Assembly: GCA_047634635.1 (NCBI GenBank)
Contig: JBLIIE010000008.1
Coordinates: 1-64,000, forward strand
Source of the DNA: Granulosicoccus sp047634635
GTDB lineage: Bacteria > Pseudomonadota > Gammaproteobacteria > Granulosicoccales > Granulosicoccaceae
DNA: 64,000 nt
Reading direction: 5' to 3'
The notes beneath the pieces were generated by a model. The model was not told the origin of the DNA and ran no database searches. It saw only the letters and a list, made by a program, of their open reading frames with translations. A program made the translations under genes and the position numbers. This document shows positions 44,601 through 52,343 of this stretch, piece after piece (position 1 is the first letter of the stretch; each line of letters begins with the position of its first letter).

Positions 44601-45465
44601 TGGTTCCATTGCTGTTGTTTTACCAGGAGAGAGTCTGGTGACTAATGCAATACGGGAATGGCGCGATCGTCTGTTTGATGCGATAGAAACTGCTACCAAT
44701 GAGGAATTGCGCAATAGAGATTTTGAGCAGCTGCAAGTGGCTGAAGCGTTGGATCAACTGCAAGAATTAAGGGATATGTTGACGGGAGGTCAGCAAGGCC
44801 AGCAAGGCCAGCAAGGCCAGCAAGGCCAGCAAGGCCAGCAAGGCCAGCAAGGCCAGCAAGGCCAGCAAGGTCAGCAAGGTCAGCAAGGTCAGCAAGGTCA
44901 GCAAGGTCAGCAAGGTCAGCAAGGTCAGCAAGGTCAGCAAGGTCAGCAAGGTCAGCAAGGTCAGCAAGGCCAGCAAGGTCAGCAAGGTCAGCAAGGTCAG
45001 CAAGGTCAGCAAGGTCAGCAAGGCCAGCAAGGCCAGCAAGGCCAGCAAGGCCAGCAAGGAAGTAGTCAAGGATCGGGGCAGGCCAATAGCCGAGGGCAAA
45101 TAGACGGCATCGAAGGAGGTGCTAATCGTCAGCCTGGGAGTGAGCGGGCAGAAGCGACAGCTGAAGCAATCGATAGCCTGGTGCCAAGACTCGACGCTCT
45201 CGGTGTTACCGAATCAGATCTTGCCGATTTGAGAGAGAGCCGTGACCGTCTTCTTAGTGGTGGCGGCGAAATTAATGCAGCTAGAGTTGAGGTTGAGTAT
45301 CGGCAGATATTGCGTCAAGTGGAACAGCTTGAATTGCAGATCGGCAATAATGCAAGTGCGGATTCGGTTGAGTCTGAGGCAGCCATTCGTCAAGGAGAAA
45401 CCACAGAGTCGGCGGCGGATTATTTTCGAAGACTTAGCGAGCAACCTATGAGGCTAAAACGATAA
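41617..45465 (+). CDS. Giant DUF4175 membrane protein with (Gly-Gln-Gln)30 repeat
   Basis: A 1282-aa protein of the DUF4175 family. Transmembrane helices lie at about 25-47, 62-80 and 140-163, followed by beta-rich periplasmic domains (DLEIALIGFSREEVILHARS onward). From about 660 it becomes a Gln/Glu/Ala-rich coiled coil (ELARRQEALAEAAQQQRELT), then a Ser/Asn/Glu-rich linker. Residues 1058-1147 are 30 perfect GQQ units, followed by a helical tail. The frame is open to 41527 but ATG 41617 has a strong AGGAGGG ribosome binding site and overlaps the previous stop. It ends the MoxR/vWA locus. Function unknown; probably an envelope scaffold. Confidence 0.83.
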   Translation: MSSSDTAITRFGKYIARARRRESTRFVFSFIAYLLLALVLITGVGTWSGLIRGFTPELTGGTRIVMLVAALLSILLLLWRPLRALSRDRGASLIERSDTAFDGRVYTFLDTRAKNSAQPFLHLLARDALSVSKRVPLSRIVPTTAIMLPLLFIAAMVAGMFAFNQFAPTPMRNAAMHIWWGWQDPSLVELRNITVSPGDIELLAGEDLDLEIALIGFSREEVILHARSIGQEWQTTRIGRSPDEQFRFTLFRVNEAMEYYVAAAYSQSETYAVSVIQPARLERIDARHEYPEWTRREPLLREDVGDVSGVKNTRIELSFVLDRELQDGTLRLGEKLVDLELVGQLDTANTVDYRTTLIVSNDTEYQLLDRMLDRLVPISAKHAVIVRGDEAPSVTWIKPGRDVTASPIEEVTIQVEASDDFAIESIDLMYSVNAGDWQSVSLPVNDVAEYVFYLEALGDSVENVELNSDSADPNNVPDALSGVPMQPGDLISYYVRVRDHDSFVETDMMLVDVRPFERRFSDGQGGAGGGGGAANEGREISRRQKEILLATWNLQRSAEAAGGTLVGQEDNARLLSDLQVTLAEQARTLADRSEARELVQQGEKIRQFVNYLREAAEQMAPSAAALSELAFSDAIQPQQKALQLLQRAEALFADIQMTQPDEQGGGGQQAGQDMAEMFELEMDLERNQYEQPDRGGNSAGGGQELDDIFDRLEELARRQEALAEAAQQQRELTREEKWQQQQLNRELQQLQLDLEELQEQAANAEGGEAEAVEQAANALSEQIQRARDALEDATDEAEQADNGSTQEQQASSENGTERGANSESGDQNAESSDIDAQNSEQKAENATNEANSTGESESLQTANEALQDALSDLGDARTQQLVTSLEKALEDSNIILDQQRTLESELRESVALARRSIESGIMAPESTFEEMLGLEDRKRQLRRDLDSVRGDVDQLVQRFGAQAPSTRTALVKAIDRLKESRVADLLENAADSLSFGSIAVVLPGESLVTNAIREWRDRLFDAIETATNEELRNRDFEQLQVAEALDQLQELRDMLTGGQQGQQGQQGQQGQQGQQGQQGQQGQQGQQGQQGQQGQQGQQGQQGQQGQQGQQGQQGQQGQQGQQGQQGQQGQQGQQGQQGQQGQQGQQGSSQGSGQANSRGQIDGIEGGANRQPGSERAEATAEAIDSLVPRLDALGVTESDLADLRESRDRLLSGGGEINAARVEVEYRQILRQVEQLELQIGNNASADSVESEAAIRQGETTESAADYFRRLSEQPMRLKR
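44788..45057 (+). repeat. 9-bp tandem repeat, 30 units, encoding Gly-Gln-Gln
   Basis: Thirty uninterrupted copies of GGYCAGCAA (270 bp) lie in frame inside the DUF4175 gene. The only variation is the third base: by my count 13 units have C and 17 have T. They fall in blocks in the order one T, eight C, eleven T, one C, five T, four C. Such blocks point to recent slippage or unequal exchange. Because the unit is a multiple of three, copy-number changes alter protein length without frameshifting. Confidence 0.98.
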
Positions 45466-45560
45466 GTTACGATTGCTGACAACACTAATGGTTGAACGGT
45501 TCGACACCGGGCTAGGATTGCTTTAGACTATTGTTTTGGAAGATCATAGGTAATGCATTC

Positions 45561-46001
45561 GTGAGCGTTTATCTGCTTTATCTCAATACTGCACAGAAGG
45601 TTGATACCGTGGAACACGGTATGGTCCGTGGTCTGGCAATTGCCAATCCAGCGACGTGCGAAACACGGGCTTTGGCGAGAGATTATCTTGCGATCGAGCC
45701 TGGTGATGAAATCATTGGCTGCAACGGAGACGGTATCCGTTGGCAGGCGACTATCGATGAGGTTGTCAACGCTACCGCTCAGGATGAAACTGGCGAAGTG
45801 GGCGATCCAGTGAGAATACTTAAAGGCTCTTTAACGGCACGTGGCGGTCGTTCAGTTGCAGCTGCTTGCAAGCGTATGAAGGATAGCGGCATAGAATTGC
45901 CAGATATCATCAATTCTCGTGGTAGCGGTTTCAAGCAAGGAGCTTTGGCCAAAATACTGACAGATGTCCAGGCTGAAGCATTGGCCTCAGGCCTGAACTA
46001 A
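45561..46001 (+). CDS. Hypothetical protein
   Basis: I do not recognise this gene. The frame is open from 45531; the GTG at 45561, with AGGT about 10 nt upstream, gives a 146-aa soluble protein, while a TTG at 45531 would add ten residues. Visible features are a compact N-terminal part (SVYLLYLNTAQKVDTVEHGM), two cysteines in the middle (PATCETRALARDYL and DEIIGCNGDG), and a basic stretch LTARGGRSVAAACKRMKDSG. No signal peptide or membrane helix is convincing. It lies alone between the MoxR/vWA locus and ppa and is followed by a strong hairpin. Confidence 0.6.
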   Translation: MSVYLLYLNTAQKVDTVEHGMVRGLAIANPATCETRALARDYLAIEPGDEIIGCNGDGIRWQATIDEVVNATAQDETGEVGDPVRILKGSLTARGGRSVAAACKRMKDSGIELPDIINSRGSGFKQGALAKILTDVQAEALASGLN

Positions 46002-46016
46002 ACCAGCCACTATTCA

Positions 46017-46044
46017 GATTTTGGTGGATTACACCACCAAAATC
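46017..46044 (+). terminator. Strong hairpin after the hypothetical gene
   Basis: A perfect 11-bp stem, GATTTTGGTGG (46017-46027) and CCACCAAAATC (46034-46044), with a 6-nt loop lies 15 bp after the stop codon at 46001. There is no T-tract beyond the stem, so it may be a terminator with atypical tail or an mRNA 3'-end stabiliser. Confidence 0.5.
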
Positions 46045-46154
46045 GAGTTCCATTACGCCTTACTTAACAGTGCTATCGATTGCACTCTTTTTTATAGACG
46101 TAATACTGGCACACCGGTAGCATACAACCTTTTATTTCATCCTAGAGACCAGTC

Positions 46155-46682
46155 ATGAGCTTCGATACGCTGAGCCCAGGTAGTGATGTGCCTGAACAAG
46201 TCAACGTCATTATTGAAATCCCTGCCAATAGTGACCCCGTTAAATACGAAGTTGATAAGGAAAGTGGCACGCTGATGGTAGACAGGTTCATGGCATCGCC
46301 CATGTTCTACCCATGCAACTACGGCTACATTCCTCACACGCTTTCTGAGGATGGTGACCCCATTGATGTTTTGGTGTACACACCCTATCCACTAGTGCAT
46401 GGCAGCGTCATTGCTTGTCGACCCGTTGGCGTGCTGAACATGAAAGACGAGGCTGGCCCTGACGCCAAACTAATAGCCGTGCCTATCAAGAAACTCACGT
46501 CCATTTATGATCATATCAACGACGTGGACGATCTTCCGGAATTGCTGAAATCACAAATATCTCATTTCTTCACTCGGTATAAAGAGCTTGAGAAAGGCAA
46601 GTGGGTTGAAATTGATGGATGGTCGAATGCGGCTGATGCCAAGCAGCAAATCATCGAGAGTATTGAACGCGCCAAGACATAA
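46155..46682 (+). CDS. ppa: Inorganic pyrophosphatase
   Basis: Family I soluble pyrophosphatase, 175 aa, the same length as the E. coli enzyme. It hydrolyses pyrophosphate and so pulls nucleic-acid and lipid synthesis forward. Motifs in order: VIIEIPANSDPVKYEVDKE, the loop FYPCNYGYIPHTL, the acidic metal site EDGDPIDVLV, and DEAGPDAKLIAVP. It is a stand-alone gene here. Confidence 0.97.
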   Translation: MSFDTLSPGSDVPEQVNVIIEIPANSDPVKYEVDKESGTLMVDRFMASPMFYPCNYGYIPHTLSEDGDPIDVLVYTPYPLVHGSVIACRPVGVLNMKDEAGPDAKLIAVPIKKLTSIYDHINDVDDLPELLKSQISHFFTRYKELEKGKWVEIDGWSNAADAKQQIIESIERAKT

Positions 46683-46710
46683 CTTTAAAGGTTGATTCGT
46701 GCCTTGGTGT

Positions 46711-46970
46711 CTAGTCGATGACAGCTAGCAAGATAAGCTGCCATCCTGGCTTAACAGTGAAGTTGTTGGCAGTTCCAAAGACGTAAAGTTTGCCGTCCTT
46801 ATCGACGGCAAACAAACAGCTTTAAGTCGTATTCGCTGTAAAGCTCTTCAAGCTTGTCACCCAATGTAGAATCATCAAGCATTGATTCCCGTGTCGTCTC
46901 CAGGCTGGTACTCACACCCTGGAGAAAGCTCTGACGGGAACTTAAGAATCACGTCCAGTTTTGCTTCCGA
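46711..46970 (-). pseudogene. Frameshifted gene remnant, possibly a cation/proton antiporter C-terminus
   Basis: The 361-bp gap between ppa and the eboE-like gene contains a minus-strand remnant spread over three frames. From upstream: EAKLDVILKFPSELSPG and on to GDDTGINA then stop; MLDDSTLGDKLEELYSEYD in a second frame, then stop; AVDKDGKLYVFGTANNF and VKPGWQLILLAVID in a third, ending at TAG 46713-46711. Joined, they read as one plausible domain. The closing pattern resembles the C-terminal regulatory tail of some Na+/H+ antiporters, but that identification is tentative. No N-terminal membrane domain remains nearby. Confidence 0.5.
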
Positions 46971-47043
46971 AGAACGAGCTCATACACAATTTGAAAGCAG
47001 GGTGTGCTCGATGGACAACTGGCAGGGCTAATGAGTAAAATGT

Positions 47044-48330
47044 TTACAACCTTTCACGTACCCAATTGACTTCACGGGCGATAGCTTCACTCACAGATTG
47101 TGTTCTGTAAGCCTCTGGCAGAACATCCCAAGTGTAAGTTTCAACCTCGAGGTGCCGGCAAAAGCCACTCATTTTCTGTAGTTGTAGGACTTGGCTTAAA
47201 TTCGCTTGGGTTGTCGAAAAATGTTCGGTCTTTTCAATGAACACTGGCACATGAAAGTGTACGCGCCATGTGGGGTCAGGTTCGCTAATCGGGGCGAAGA
47301 ATTTTTGTGTCGTCACACCAAAATCTCCTGTCATAGCCATTTGTAATGAGGGATCCATCGTGGAGCGAGAGTCCAAGCGATGACGAAGAGAGGTAATCGC
47401 TGCGTTCATATCGTTATAGCGTGTGAGTGAGTCGCCACGTTGCTCAATGACCTGGTGTAGGTATACAGGTTCGTCGAAGCGTGACAGCTGTCTGACTGAG
47501 GACTCGTTGACAAAAGGAATTTCCAATGCCGAGCTCAATTGAATTTTGATGATGTCGATACCCGCCGATTGCAGTCGGGCAATCGCATGTGCCGGATTTT
47601 CAAATTCTACGGCAGAATGGCAAACGTCGTAGCAAATACCGATATGCGTATGCATTGCTGCTGTTGCATCGGAGGTGTTGAGCCCCGTTTGTTTAGCCAG
47701 GGATTCAACCGCGTTTCCTGCAAATAAATAATTCTTGAAAAAGTCGATACTCTCGGTGTAGGTCTCCAGCAGGCAGCAAGGCTCGGGTTCAAGTGCCAAC
47801 GCTATTGTTACGCCTGTATTCTGTTTTAGTCTGACGCAATGGGCAACCGCCTTGATCAGATTCTGGCTAATACGTTGCTCGGTACCTGGCATTATCCAAT
47901 CCTTATAAGTCCCTGGCAGCGTGCTAATCGATCCATAGTCATCAGGTGGGTTAAGTTTGACCAATGTATCAGCTAGCAGACACGTGTATTCAAGTCTTGC
48001 GTCCTCAGTCCAGTCGGGCTTGTAGACGTCCTCCTTTACACGCTCGCCATGAAACACCCCATAAGGGAAGCCGTTTATGGTGAATACATAATGGTTGTTG
48101 GCTGTTAGCCATGATTTAAATTCTGCAAGTACGTCTGGATCCTGCAAGGAATCCACACTGTTGCGTGACAGACGTAGACCAATACCCATAGGCTTGTCAT
48201 AGTGCATGGCACTACGTACGCGGGGTATTTGTCTCTGTAATTCGGGCAGTACATCATTCCAGGCATTGCCTGCATGAATGTTTGTACAATAGCTCAGGTG
48301 TGATGAAACACCGGCACAATCCAGCTTCAT
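47044..48330 (-). CDS. eboE: EboE-like metabolite traffic protein (TIM-barrel)
   Basis: A 428-aa protein with the hallmark stretches of EboE: HLSYCTNIHAGNAWNDVLPEL, MGIGLRLSRNSVDSLQD, YVFTINGFPYGVFHGERVKE, YKPDWTEDARLEYTCLLAD and HIGICYDVCHSAVEFENPA. The fold is that of sugar-phosphate isomerase/endonuclease IV TIM barrels, with His, Glu and Asp residues placed for metal binding. EboE belongs to the eboABCDEF group linked to transport of secondary metabolites out of the cytoplasm in cyanobacteria and other phyla. No other ebo gene is adjacent, so its role here is open. Confidence 0.75.
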   Translation of the reverse strand: MKLDCAGVSSHLSYCTNIHAGNAWNDVLPELQRQIPRVRSAMHYDKPMGIGLRLSRNSVDSLQDPDVLAEFKSWLTANNHYVFTINGFPYGVFHGERVKEDVYKPDWTEDARLEYTCLLADTLVKLNPPDDYGSISTLPGTYKDWIMPGTEQRISQNLIKAVAHCVRLKQNTGVTIALALEPEPCCLLETYTESIDFFKNYLFAGNAVESLAKQTGLNTSDATAAMHTHIGICYDVCHSAVEFENPAHAIARLQSAGIDIIKIQLSSALEIPFVNESSVRQLSRFDEPVYLHQVIEQRGDSLTRYNDMNAAITSLRHRLDSRSTMDPSLQMAMTGDFGVTTQKFFAPISEPDPTWRVHFHVPVFIEKTEHFSTTQANLSQVLQLQKMSGFCRHLEVETYTWDVLPEAYRTQSVSEAIAREVNWVRERL

Positions 48331-48570
48331 GGGTTAAGTCGAAACGTCGTTAGGAAAAAAGAGATAATGATAGTTTCATGCCAGATGTGCCCTGATTAAC
48401 TAGATACCAGTAATGCCATGATGTAATTGCTTGATGAGCCCGACATTTTTAAAGGATTATGGTGAGTTAACGGGTTTTATGGTTGTGATTGAATCGCCAG
48501 ATCTGCTGATGATTGCCGATAATTATTATAAGTCTTTGATATGTAACATCTGGGTTTAAGTAATTACGTT

Positions 48571-49872
48571 ATGGATGGTGAAACGACAAAAATACCGCCT
48601 CGGCTGGGAATAATTATTTCCATGTTCCCGGAGTTGCATGAAACGTTTATCTTGCGGGAATTAGTCGCCTTAGAGCGACGTGGAGTTGATTTTGATATTT
48701 ACTCACTGCAATTTCCAAGAGATCCGATAACACTTGATGATGCTATTCGTCTGTCGACAGAGAGAACACATTACTCGGCATTGTTCAATTTTCGCACGTT
48801 AGGCGCGTTCATTAAAACTGCCGTGCGTCATCCAATTCGTATTGCGGCGGCTATTGCCAAAGTCATCTACGTGGGGCGCGATCGGCCAAAAGAGGTTGTC
48901 AAGAATCTTGCGATTCTGCCACTGGCGTTGCATTTTGGTTACATGGGGTGGGAACGTGGTGTTCGTCATTGGCATGGACACTGGTCCAATATTCCCACCA
49001 CTGCGTGCTGGTATCTGCAAAAAATTCACGGGGATAGCTGGTCAGCTGCAATTCATGGTGAAGATATATTTTCACCTAATCGCTTTTTAAGGCATAAGCT
49101 AGACGATGCTAGTTTCACCGTGGTGTGCAGTGGTTATTTTTGCAACCATTTAAAAACCCAACTTGGTCTTGATGCGCCAGAAGATGTGCATTTGAACTAT
49201 CACGGACTTGACCCAAGAGTTATGAATCATGTCCCTGATCGCCAGTTTCGTCAGCGCTTAGCTGAAGATCCCTTGTCACTCATCAGTATTGGCAGACTTG
49301 TGCCCACCAAAGGCCATGATGTACTTATAAAAGCCTGCGCGCAATTAGTGAAGGCTGGTCAGAAACTCCACTTACAATTAGTCGGATCAGGTCCTGATGA
49401 ACAATTTCTCAAGGAGCTTGTGAGCAACGAGGGTCTAATGGATCACGTGACGTTTACAGGTGCATTGCCGTTTGCAGATGTTCTGGATGGTTTAATGAAT
49501 GCAGATTTGTTCTGTCTTGCACCGAGGCTTATTCCCGGTCATGCACCGGATGGAATTCCCAATGTTATTGCTGAAGCCATGGCGCTTCGCATACCCGTTG
49601 TTACTACAAGGGTAAGCGCCATTCCAGAACTTGTTAGTGATGGTGAGACAGGACGTCTTGTTGAGGTTGATGACATAGATGGTTTTGCAAAAGCTATTGC
49701 AAGTCTGGCCAAGCAGCCTGCAGAAGCACGCCGTTTGAGTGATGCCGCTGCATTACGGGTTGCAGAGCTGTTTAATCAGGAAAAAAATATTGATGAGTTG
49801 CTAACATTGTTTGGCACCTATGCACCAATAGCTTTACCTGACGCTTCAACCACTGTGATTCCACCCGGATGA
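48571..49872 (+). CDS. GT4 family glycosyltransferase
   Basis: A 433-aa GT-B glycosyltransferase. The N-terminal acceptor domain opens with IIISMFPELHETFILRELVAL, a colanic-acid/EPS transferase-like start, and WHGHWSNIPTTACWYLQ and AAIHGEDIF follow. The C-terminal nucleotide-sugar domain has LISIGRLVPTKGHDVLIKA and the Glu-containing motif PDGIPNVIAEAMALRIPVV. It probably builds exopolysaccharide or another surface glycan. The stop overlaps the next transferase (ATGA). The 240-bp gap upstream is AT-rich and likely carries the promoter. Confidence 0.88.
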   Translation: MDGETTKIPPRLGIIISMFPELHETFILRELVALERRGVDFDIYSLQFPRDPITLDDAIRLSTERTHYSALFNFRTLGAFIKTAVRHPIRIAAAIAKVIYVGRDRPKEVVKNLAILPLALHFGYMGWERGVRHWHGHWSNIPTTACWYLQKIHGDSWSAAIHGEDIFSPNRFLRHKLDDASFTVVCSGYFCNHLKTQLGLDAPEDVHLNYHGLDPRVMNHVPDRQFRQRLAEDPLSLISIGRLVPTKGHDVLIKACAQLVKAGQKLHLQLVGSGPDEQFLKELVSNEGLMDHVTFTGALPFADVLDGLMNADLFCLAPRLIPGHAPDGIPNVIAEAMALRIPVVTTRVSAIPELVSDGETGRLVEVDDIDGFAKAIASLAKQPAEARRLSDAAALRVAELFNQEKNIDELLTLFGTYAPIALPDASTTVIPPG

Positions 49873-51062
49873 ACACCCTTCACAGCACGATGCAGAAAAA
49901 TCCATCCAAAATAATAGCCTTCACGATTGAAGAACTCAGCGTGGGTGGCGCTGAGAAAATGCTGGTTGCTATGGCGAACGACTTGGCTGTGATGGATTGG
50001 CAGGTTCATCTTGTCTGCCTCAAGGACGCTGGTGAACTTGCGGCAAACCTGGACGAACGTGTGCACCTTCGAGTGCTTAATAAAAAACCTGGAGCCGATT
50101 TTTTTCTATTATGGAAGCTCAATAGATGCCTGACTGAAATCAATCCGATTTGTGTTAATAGTCACCTGTGTGTTGCCAATACCTGGACAAGGACTGCACT
50201 GGCGTTAAGTTCCATTCCAGTTGTGGCAACTGAGCATTCCAGAGACACCTGGAAGCCAGGGTACTATCGAAAAATTGATCGTATGCTGTCGTACTGTTCT
50301 GCAGCTCTGGTAGCTGTGTCAGGAGACACCGCTGACTTCTATGAAACTACGATAGGCGTTAAAAAATCACTGATACATGTAATTAACAACGGTGTAGATA
50401 CTGAGGTTTACGCCAAGGGTGTAGGTGCCGCGTTACGCACAGAATGGCTCGGCGAAATTATATACTCTGGTGAAGCTACACAATCTGAAAAATCAGAGGC
50501 TGGTAATCACGTTTTATTGGGAACAGTAGGGCGCATGATAACGGCAAAGAATCACCAGCGGCTGCTCGATGCCCTGTATCGCTTGGTGCATGATAAAACA
50601 CTTGAACATGTGCACATAAAGTTGGTATTTGTGGGGGATGGGCCTGAGCGAAGTGCCGTCGAATCCTATGCTTTTGACCGTGGCTTAACCGATCACGTTA
50701 TTTTTACAGGCACACGCCACGATATCCCTGATGTGCTCGAAGCTTTTGATGTTTTTGTTTTGTCATCTGACCGTGAAGGACACCCATTAACGGCGCTTGA
50801 GGCTCAGGCGGCAGGTACAAGTGTCGTTCTGACCGACGCGGGTGGCTCTGCGGACGCGATTGCGCGCTCTGGCAGCGACGTTGGTGGTGTATTAGTTGGC
50901 TGTAGCGATGAAGCTTTGGCCGAAGCTCTAAAAGAATTATTGATCGAACCTGAAAAGCGTGAGGCCAGGGCACACTTTGGTCAACAGTTTGCATTGGCCA
51001 ACTTCGACAAACGCCACATGGTTGCTCGTTACATAGAGTTGTTTGGAAGCGTCAGCCGCTAG
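49869..51062 (+). CDS. GT4 family glycosyltransferase
   Basis: A second GT-B glycosyltransferase, 397 aa, translationally coupled to the first. It begins IIAFTIEELSVGGAEKMLVAMAND, the glycine-rich acceptor loop of GT4 enzymes, and ends with SSDREGHPLTALEAQAAGTSVV, carrying the two conserved glutamates. LLGTVGRMITAKNHQRLLDAL marks the donor-binding domain. With only two transferases and no polymerase, flippase or export gene in view, the full glycan pathway must lie elsewhere. Confidence 0.87.
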   Translation: MNTLHSTMQKNPSKIIAFTIEELSVGGAEKMLVAMANDLAVMDWQVHLVCLKDAGELAANLDERVHLRVLNKKPGADFFLLWKLNRCLTEINPICVNSHLCVANTWTRTALALSSIPVVATEHSRDTWKPGYYRKIDRMLSYCSAALVAVSGDTADFYETTIGVKKSLIHVINNGVDTEVYAKGVGAALRTEWLGEIIYSGEATQSEKSEAGNHVLLGTVGRMITAKNHQRLLDALYRLVHDKTLEHVHIKLVFVGDGPERSAVESYAFDRGLTDHVIFTGTRHDIPDVLEAFDVFVLSSDREGHPLTALEAQAAGTSVVLTDAGGSADAIARSGSDVGGVLVGCSDEALAEALKELLIEPEKREARAHFGQQFALANFDKRHMVARYIELFGSVSR

Positions 51063-51222
51063 CTGCGGCGGTTTGGGCTAATTTTTAGAGCCTACTATTT
51101 AGAAATTCTCCGTACCTGTCGTCTGTTTTCTATTGACAGCGACCCTCAATTCGGGACACGCTTGCGAGGTGAACTCGTTCGCACCCTAAGTTTGGGATAT
51201 GACCACAATTGGAGAAACTACT

Positions 51223-52245
51223 GTGAAAACTCGTTTAAGCATTCTGAGTGTTTTAGCACTCGGAGCAAGCATGGCTACACCAGCTATTGCACAAGATGAA
51301 ATTGGCGCCTGCCTCATCACTAAAACGGACACCAATCCGTTTTTCGTGAAGATGAAGGAAGGTGCTTCGGCCAAAGCTAAAGAGCTGGGCATCAAATTAT
51401 CAACCTATGCAGGCAAGATTGATGGCGACCACGAAACTCAAGTACAAGCTATCGAAACTTGCATCGCTTCAGGCGCCAAAGGTATTTTACTGACAGCTTC
51501 AGATACCGCGGCTATCGTGCCGGTTGTACAGCAGGCACGTGATGCCGGGCTTCTGGTTATCGCATTGGACACACCGCTCGAGCCTATTGATTCAGCCGAC
51601 GCTACTTTCGCCACTGATAACTTCAAAGCGGGTGAGCTGATTGGTGCCTGGGCTGCTGGTCAGTTAGGCGACAAAGCTGCCGACGCAAAAATTGCCATGC
51701 TCGATCTTGCTGCTAGCCAGCCGTCAGTAGGTGTTTTGCGTGACCAGGGCTTCCTGCAAGGCTTTGGTATTGATCTGGTAGACCCAAATCGTTGGGGTGA
51801 TGAAACTGATCCTCGCATTGTCGGTAACGAAATCACTGGCGGTAACGAAGAAGGTGGTCGTACGGCGATGGAATCCCTGATGATCCAGGAGCCGGGCATC
51901 AACGTTGTTTACACCATCAATGAGCCAGCAGCTGCGGGCGCATATGAAGCTCTGAAAGCCTTCGGTCGTGAAGACAAAGTGCTGATCGTATCTGTCGACG
52001 GTGGTTGCCCGGGTGTTGAAAACGTAAAAGATGGCGTTATCGGCGCAACTTCACAACAGTATCCTTTGCTGATGGCTTCATTGGGCGTAGAAGCAATCGC
52101 TGCTTGGGCTGCCGATGGCACCAAGCCTGTACCAACTGAAGGATTAGAATTCTTCGACACAGGTGTATCACTGGTTACTGACATGCCTGTTGAAGGTGTT
52201 GAGTCTATTGACACTACTGAAGGTGCTGCTCGCTGCTGGGGTTAA
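51223..52245 (+). CDS. frcB: Sugar ABC transporter periplasmic binding protein, FrcB-like
   Basis: A 340-aa periplasmic binding protein (type I, ribose/fructose class) with a signal peptide (SILSVLALGASMATPAIAQ). The mature start IGACLITKTDTNPFFVKMKEGASAKAKE is typical of CUT2 sugar-binding proteins. The frame is open to an ATG at 51199, but the GTG at 51223 has GGAG at 51211-51214 and gives a normal signal peptide. Gene order (binding protein, permease, ATPase, kinase) matches frcBCAK of Sinorhizobium meliloti, which takes up fructose, ribose and mannose; the sugar is inferred from that. Confidence 0.87.
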   Translation: MKTRLSILSVLALGASMATPAIAQDEIGACLITKTDTNPFFVKMKEGASAKAKELGIKLSTYAGKIDGDHETQVQAIETCIASGAKGILLTASDTAAIVPVVQQARDAGLLVIALDTPLEPIDSADATFATDNFKAGELIGAWAAGQLGDKAADAKIAMLDLAASQPSVGVLRDQGFLQGFGIDLVDPNRWGDETDPRIVGNEITGGNEEGGRTAMESLMIQEPGINVVYTINEPAAAGAYEALKAFGREDKVLIVSVDGGCPGVENVKDGVIGATSQQYPLLMASLGVEAIAAWAADGTKPVPTEGLEFFDTGVSLVTDMPVEGVESIDTTEGAARCWG

Positions 52246-52298
52246 TTCCCAAGCTAGCGAATTAGGTATTTAGTTCGGTTAACCTTCGGGTCACGTTT

Positions 52299-52322
52299 TG
52301 AGGGCGGCTACGGTCGCCCTCA
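52299..52322 (+). repeat. Perfect hairpin between frcB and frcC
   Basis: TGAGGGCG (52299-52306) and CGCCCTCA (52315-52322) form a perfect 8-bp stem with an 8-nt loop, 53 bp after the frcB stop. No T-run follows, which argues against full termination. A 3'-protecting or partially terminating hairpin would keep the binding protein more abundant than the permease, as in other ABC operons. Confidence 0.6.
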
Positions 52323-52327
52323 TGCGT

Positions 52328-52343
52328 CGTATCAGCTGATACG
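52328..52343. promoter_or_regulatory. 16-bp perfect palindrome upstream of frcC
   Basis: CGTATCAGCTGATACG reads identically on both strands and begins 5 bp after the preceding hairpin. It could be a protein operator (dimeric repressor size) or the stem of a second RNA structure without a loop. No regulator gene is adjacent to test the operator idea. Confidence 0.45.

Noticed and set aside
44767..45099. A 110-codon minus-strand ORF rich in Leu, Thr and Ala opposite the GQQ tract, resembling a membrane helix repeat
   Set aside because: It is the complement of the 9-bp repeat; the apparent hydrophobic periodicity comes from the repeat itself and there is no start signal or independent support.
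44788..45108. Possible CRISPR array in the repeated region
   Set aside because: The unit is 9 bp, contiguous and without spacers, and it is in frame within a long coding sequence.
51130..51180. A TTGACA at 51134 as promoter -35 box for frcB
   Set aside because: No acceptable -10 hexamer lies 16-18 bp downstream, so I could not support a promoter call.
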